DNA of 41,539 bases from Actinomadura sp. BRA 177 (GTDB taxonomy: Bacteria > Actinomycetota > Actinomycetes > Streptosporangiales > Streptosporangiaceae): contig NZ_JABXFD010000563.1 in NCBI RefSeq assembly GCF_013372625.1, forward strand, positions 1 through 41,539, in the 5' to 3' direction. The notes beneath the pieces were generated by a model that was given only the letters and a program-made list of their open reading frames with translations, was not told where the DNA came from and did not search any database. Shown piece by piece: positions 37,931 to 41,539 of this stretch. Numbering within the stretch: position 1 is the first letter of the stretch; each line of letters begins with the position of its first letter. The position numbers were made by a program, and so were the translations under genes.

Positions 37931-37989
37931 CACCGGCCGGTGCGACTCTAGACGATACGCGCACCGACTTCAGTTGATTATCGTGCGCG
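37931..37989. promoter_or_regulatory. Palindromes in the leader upstream of the small coiled-coil gene
   Basis: CACCGGCCGGTG (37931-37942) is a perfect 12-bp palindrome. Downstream, CGCGCAC (37958-37964) and GTGCGCG (37983-37989) are perfect 7-bp arms 18 nt apart around AT-rich DNA. TTGACC (37921-37926) could be a -35 with TCTAGA near 37947-37952. The gap between acyP and the next gene is 178 nt, long for this block, so regulation here is likely. Which protein binds is unknown. Confidence 0.4.
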
Positions 37990-38026
37990 ATCCCTGCTGG
38001 TTACTCAGCGTGGAGGACCCTTAGTC

Positions 38027-38224
38027 ATGGCGAAGGCTCTACTCGGCCACGTCGGCGGTCCCGACCCCCGGATGGTCGCGGAGATGCGGCGCCTGCAGCA
38101 GCGAGTACGTGATCTGGAGGCCGAGCTCGTACGGCTTCAGGCGGAGAACGACGCGCTTGCGACGGCACCGGACGACGATGTGATGTCCCTCGCGGTCAAG
38201 GACCGCGAACCCGCGCTGACCTGA
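38027..38224 (+). CDS. Small coiled-coil protein of unknown function
   Basis: A 65-residue protein: MAKALLGHVGGPDPRMVAEM then RRLQQRVRDLEAELVRLQAEND, a short leucine-zipper-like coiled coil, and an acidic tail. I believe this is a conserved actinobacterial small protein but cannot name a family or function. A GTGGAGGAC ribosome site lies upstream. It has its own long leader with palindromes and is followed by a 705-nt gap and smc. Confidence 0.75.
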   Translation: MAKALLGHVGGPDPRMVAEMRRLQQRVRDLEAELVRLQAENDALATAPDDDVMSLAVKDREPALT

Positions 38225-38929
38225 TCGGCGCTGTACCTGTCTATTCTTTGCTCTCCTCCTTCGGGCCTTGGCGGCCCTCCATCGTCGAGCGAAGGGCGAT
38301 CGCTGGCATCGCTCCGGCTCGCCCGGGGGGCTCGCTGCGCGATCAAGTTCTCGCAGGCTCGAACTTGCCTTCGGACGCGATCGCAACCTTGAGGCCGTTG
38401 CGGGGCTGAGCTGAGAACCCCAGGCCCAGACGCCACCGCTGGTGGCGCTGGGCCTCTACTGTGCGCGTCTGCCGCGTTCCGGTCGTCGCGTGGTCGAACC
38501 CGGCACCGGAGCGGCACGGGCGCCATGTCGGCGCGGCGCGTGGTCATCGTCCATTCGGGGACCTGAATTCCCTGGTCGTGGAGTCGGCGGGGGATTGTTC
38601 GGCTTCCGGAGTGTGTCGCCCCTTTGACTCGTACGCGCAGTTCGCACGGCGAGTTCACCGCCGGCCGGCCGGAGAGCGGCTCGTTCAAGATGCGGTAAAG
38701 ATTCTCCCGGTTTCGGGCTGGCCGAATCCGGTCGTTCTGTGTTGATCTATGGAATTGCGGCATCTGACGGGTGTGGGCGTGGACGACACGGGGCCGGCCC
38801 GGGCTCGTGGCGGCGCCCGATGCGGGCGGTCGGCGCGACGTCCGGGGTCGTCGGCGCAGGTACGCGATAGCCTCTAGCGTTGCGTTCGGGCTCTGGGCGC
38901 CGATGCGGAGCAGGGAGGATGGCGAGGGT
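38225..38929. other. 705-nt intergenic region upstream of smc
   Basis: No gene is supported on either strand. It contains a pyrimidine-rich tract (38242-38268), two copies of the palindrome GCGATCGC (38296-38303 and 38377-38384), an inverted repeat CAAGTTC/GAACTTG (38344-38350, 38361-38367) and the terminator at 38422-38455. The stretch 38265-38400 looks like an interspersed intergenic repeat, which cannot be confirmed from one window. The rest, up to smc, shows no clear signal. Confidence 0.5.
38422..38455. terminator. Hairpin downstream of the small coiled-coil gene
   Basis: AGGCCCAG-A-CGCCACC, loop GCT, GGTGGCG-CTGGGCCT: 15 paired bases with one bulged A. It is the strongest stem in the gap before smc and lies 198 nt after the preceding stop codon. 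Confidence 0.7.
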
Positions 38930-41539
38930 TTGTACCTGAAGACCTTGACGTTGCGCGGCTTCAAGTCCTTCGCGTCCTCCACCACGCTCAAGTTCGAGCC
39001 GGGGATCACGGCCGTCGTGGGGCCGAACGGGTCGGGCAAGTCCAACGTCGTGGACGCGCTGGCCTGGGTCATGGGCGAGCAGGGCGCCAAGTCGCTGCGC
39101 GGCGGCAAGATGGAGGACGTCATCTTCGCCGGGACGGCGAACCGGGCGCCGCTCGGCCGCGCCGAGGTCGTGCTGACGATCGACAACACCGACGGCGCGC
39201 TGCCCATCGACTACACCGAGGTGACGATCAGCCGGCTGATGTTCCGGTCGGGGTCCAGCGAGTACGCGATCAACGGCGACTCGTGCCGGCTGCTGGACAT
39301 CCAGGAGCTGCTGTCGGACTCCGGCATTGGCCGCGAGATGCACGTCATCATCGGGCAGGGGCAGCTCGACCGGGTCCTGCACTCGGGCCCGGAGGGGCGC
39401 CGCGCGGTCATCGAGGAGGCGGCCGGCGTCCTCAAGCACCGCAAGCGCAAGGAGAAGGCGCTGCGGAAGCTGGACGCGATGCAGGGCAACCTCACCCGCG
39501 TCCAGGACCTCACGGTCGAACTGCGGCGGCAGCTGAAGCCGCTCGGGAAGCAGGCCGAGATCGCGCGGCGCGCCGCGGTGATCCAGGCCGACCTGCGCGA
39601 CGCGCGGCTGCGCCTGCTGGCCGACGACCTCGTCACGCTCGGGACGAAGCTGGAGCAGGAGGCCGCCGACGAGGCCGCGATCCGGGAGCGCCGCACCGAC
39701 ACCGAGCGGGCGCTGGCCGAGGCGCAGCAGCGCGAGGCCGTCCTGGAGGCGGAGGAGGCCGAGCAGGCGCCGAGGCTCGCGCAGGTCCAGGACACCTGGT
39801 TCCAGATGTCGGCGCTGAAGGAGCGGCTGCGGGGCGTCGCCGACCTCGCCGCGGAGCGGCACCGCAACGCCGCGGAAGCGCGCGAGGAGGAGCGGCGCGG
39901 CCGCGACCCCGAGGAAATGGAGCGCGAGGCCGCCGAGATCCGCGAGCAGGAGGAGATGCTCCGCGCCGCGCTGGACGAGGCGCAGGACGGGCTGGCCGAC
40001 GCCGTCCAGGAGCGGACGGGCGTCGAGGAGGCCCTCGCGGCCGAGGAGCGCCGCCTGCAGGCCGCCGCGCGGGCCGCCGCCGACCGCCGCGAGGAACTGG
40101 CCCGCACGCGCGGCCGGGTCGAGGCGCTGCGCAGCAAGGCGCAGGCCGGGCGGTCGGAGATCGGGCGGCTCACCGAGGCGCGCGAGGAGGCCGAGCAGCG
40201 CGCCGACGACGCCCGGGTCGAGTTCGAGGCGTTCGAGGCCGAGGTCGTCGAGGATCCGGCGCTCGCCGCCGAGCACGAGGTCGTGCAAGAGGCGCTCGCG
40301 ACCGCCAAGGACGCCGCCGAGGGCGCGCGTTCGGCCGTGGACGGCCCGCGCCGGGCGCTGAAGGAGGCGCGGGGGGCCGTGGGGTCGGCGCGGTCTGCCG
40401 ACCAGGCCGCGCAGAAGAAGGTCACCGCGCTGCAGGCGCGGATCGAGGCGCTGAACCTGACGCTCGCCAGCGCCGCCGACGGCGGGGAGGCGCTGCTGTC
40501 GGCGGGCGCGGACGGGTCGCTCGACGGCGTGCTGGGGACGGTCGCGTCGCTGCTGAACGTCCGTCCCGGATACGAGACGGCGGTCGCCGCCGCGCTCGGC
40601 AACGCCGCCGAGGCCATCGCCGTCGGCTCCCTGGACACGGCCGAGGCCGCCCTGGCGCTGCTGCGCTCCCGCGATGCCGGACGCGCCGGGCTGCTCATCG
40701 GCGGGGGAGCGGTGGCACCGGGCGCCCGGGTTCCCGGTGTCGACTACGCGGCCGACGCGGTGAGCGTCCCGGACGCCGTACGTCCCGCCGTCGAGCATCT
40801 CCTGCGGGACGTGGCCGTGGTGGACGACGTACCGTCGGCCGCGTCACTCGTCCGCCGGGAGCCGTCCCTGCGCGCCGTGACCCGCGAAGGCGAGCTCGTC
40901 GGCGCGCACTGGGCGCAGGGTGGCGCGGCCGGCGGGCAGGGCCTGCTGCAGATGCGCGCGACCCTCGATGAAGCCACCGAAGACCTTGCCGCCGCCGAGA
41001 CCGCTGCCGGGGTGGCCGCCGACGAACTCAGTGCATCGATAGAGCGCGAGCAGTCCGCCCAGACAGCGCTGGAAGCCGCGGAGGCAGCAGCTGGCGAAGC
41101 CCAGTCGAGCGTCAACCAGGCCCAGAGCGAGCTTGACCGCGTCCGCGCGCGCTTGCGTGAGTTCGACGCGCAGGCCGCGCAGGAGGCCAAGCGCGCTGCG
41201 CGCCTGGAGGCCGACGTCCGTGCCGCGCGCGGGGAGGCGGAGCGGCTCACCAAAGCGCTCGACGCCGCGACCGAATCGCTGGAGCGCGACACCCAGGCGG
41301 CCGAGGAACTGGCGATGCGGCTCGCCGAGTCGGAGGAGGCCGCCGAGGTCGCCGACGAGGCCGGGCACGACACCGAGACGCGCGACGAGCTGAACGCCCG
41401 CGTCCAGGAGCTGCGCTCCGCCGAGATGGAGGCGCGGCTGTCGGTCCGCACCGCCGAGGAGCGCGTCCAGGCCATCACCGGCCCCGCCGCCGCCCCGGAG
41501 CGCGGCGCCCGCCCCCGGCCCGCCTCTCGCTCCTATCAC
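38930..41539 (+). CDS. smc: Chromosome segregation protein SMC, 3' part missing
   Basis: 870 codons are visible without a stop; full SMC proteins have about 1,180-1,200. TTG 38930 starts MYLKTLTLRGFKSFASSTTLKFEPG. Walker A is GPNGSGKS (31-38), with SDSGIGREMHVIIGQGQLDRVL further on. A long coiled coil follows (Glu/Ala/Arg-rich, about 165-500), then the hinge domain (GSLDGVLGTVASLLNVRPGYETAVAAALG, about 525-640) and the start of the return coil. SMC with ScpA/ScpB compacts and segregates chromosomes. The final 20 codons or so become Pro-rich and lose the heptad pattern, so the end of the window may hold sequence errors. Confidence 0.96.
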   Translation, partial: MYLKTLTLRGFKSFASSTTLKFEPGITAVVGPNGSGKSNVVDALAWVMGEQGAKSLRGGKMEDVIFAGTANRAPLGRAEVVLTIDNTDGALPIDYTEVTISRLMFRSGSSEYAINGDSCRLLDIQELLSDSGIGREMHVIIGQGQLDRVLHSGPEGRRAVIEEAAGVLKHRKRKEKALRKLDAMQGNLTRVQDLTVELRRQLKPLGKQAEIARRAAVIQADLRDARLRLLADDLVTLGTKLEQEAADEAAIRERRTDTERALAEAQQREAVLEAEEAEQAPRLAQVQDTWFQMSALKERLRGVADLAAERHRNAAEAREEERRGRDPEEMEREAAEIREQEEMLRAALDEAQDGLADAVQERTGVEEALAAEERRLQAAARAAADRREELARTRGRVEALRSKAQAGRSEIGRLTEAREEAEQRADDARVEFEAFEAEVVEDPALAAEHEVVQEALATAKDAAEGARSAVDGPRRALKEARGAVGSARSADQAAQKKVTALQARIEALNLTLASAADGGEALLSAGADGSLDGVLGTVASLLNVRPGYETAVAAALGNAAEAIAVGSLDTAEAALALLRSRDAGRAGLLIGGGAVAPGARVPGVDYAADAVSVPDAVRPAVEHLLRDVAVVDDVPSAASLVRREPSLRAVTREGELVGAHWAQGGAAGGQGLLQMRATLDEATEDLAAAETAAGVAADELSASIEREQSAQTALEAAEAAAGEAQSSVNQAQSELDRVRARLREFDAQAAQEAKRAARLEADVRAARGEAERLTKALDAATESLERDTQAAEELAMRLAESEEAAEVADEAGHDTETRDELNARVQELRSAEMEARLSVRTAEERVQAITGPAAAPERGARPRPASRSYH

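Noticed and set aside
38296..38384. GCGATCGC palindromes as HIP1-like genome elements
   Set aside because: Two copies in 90 nt of very GC-rich DNA can be chance; HIP1 abundance is a cyanobacterial feature.

Overview
The window is 41.5 kb of very GC-rich DNA (roughly 70% or more by eye) with dense, often overlapping genes, many GTG starts and GTGA/ATGA stop-start overlaps. Gene content and order point to an actinomycete. The order ndgR-leuC-leuD-hup-cofC-plsC-gpsA-ddl ... thiL-thiD-rpmB-DAK-recG-rsmD-coaD-yceD-rpmF-rnc-mutM-acyP-smc is the core order I know from Streptomyces. A complete CYP51/CYP123 region arranged as in mycobacteria interrupts it. A Thermomonosporaceae-like host (Actinomadura or relatives) is my best guess, but this is inference only.

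Layout. (1) 1-4402, mostly minus strand: two DUF202 membrane proteins (the second cut by the window edge), a MerR regulator, a PA14-containing GH3 beta-glucosidase and the IclR-type regulator NdgR. (2) 4483-11460: leuCD, a small unknown gene, HU, a convergent cold-shock-like gene with cofC, then plsC-gpsA-ddl. (3) 11461-13270: an IS605-type insertion carrying an apparently intact TnpB, a divergent ribbon-helix-helix gene in place of tnpA, and a recognisable omega-RNA 3' end. (4) 13309-16700, minus strand: CMD-like protein, HIBADH-like dehydrogenase, SDR and aldehyde dehydrogenase. (5) 16819-19434: a Ser/Thr kinase, a 24-codon ORF with a strong Shine-Dalgarno, three tightly packed non-canonical tRNA-like genes (anticodons CAG, GAG, GTA) and an OBAP-family protein. 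(6) 19519-24211: TetR, CYP123-like P450, SDR, CYP51, a CxxHxxC ferredoxin and an NTF2/SnoaL-like protein. (7) 24212-41539: the core block running to a truncated smc.

Regions 4 and 6 together match M. tuberculosis Rv0762c-Rv0771 gene for gene, but here the two divergent operons are split by about 2.8 kb (region 5). Both still carry near-identical promoters: TTGCGC, 17 bp, a -10, 8 bp, then a leaderless GTG. The same 18-bp palindrome overlaps both start codons, so one TetR protein probably still controls both halves.

The most unusual items are the tRNA-like trio with its upstream micro-ORF, the split TetR regulon with twin leaderless promoters, and the TnpB/RHH element with its readable guide.
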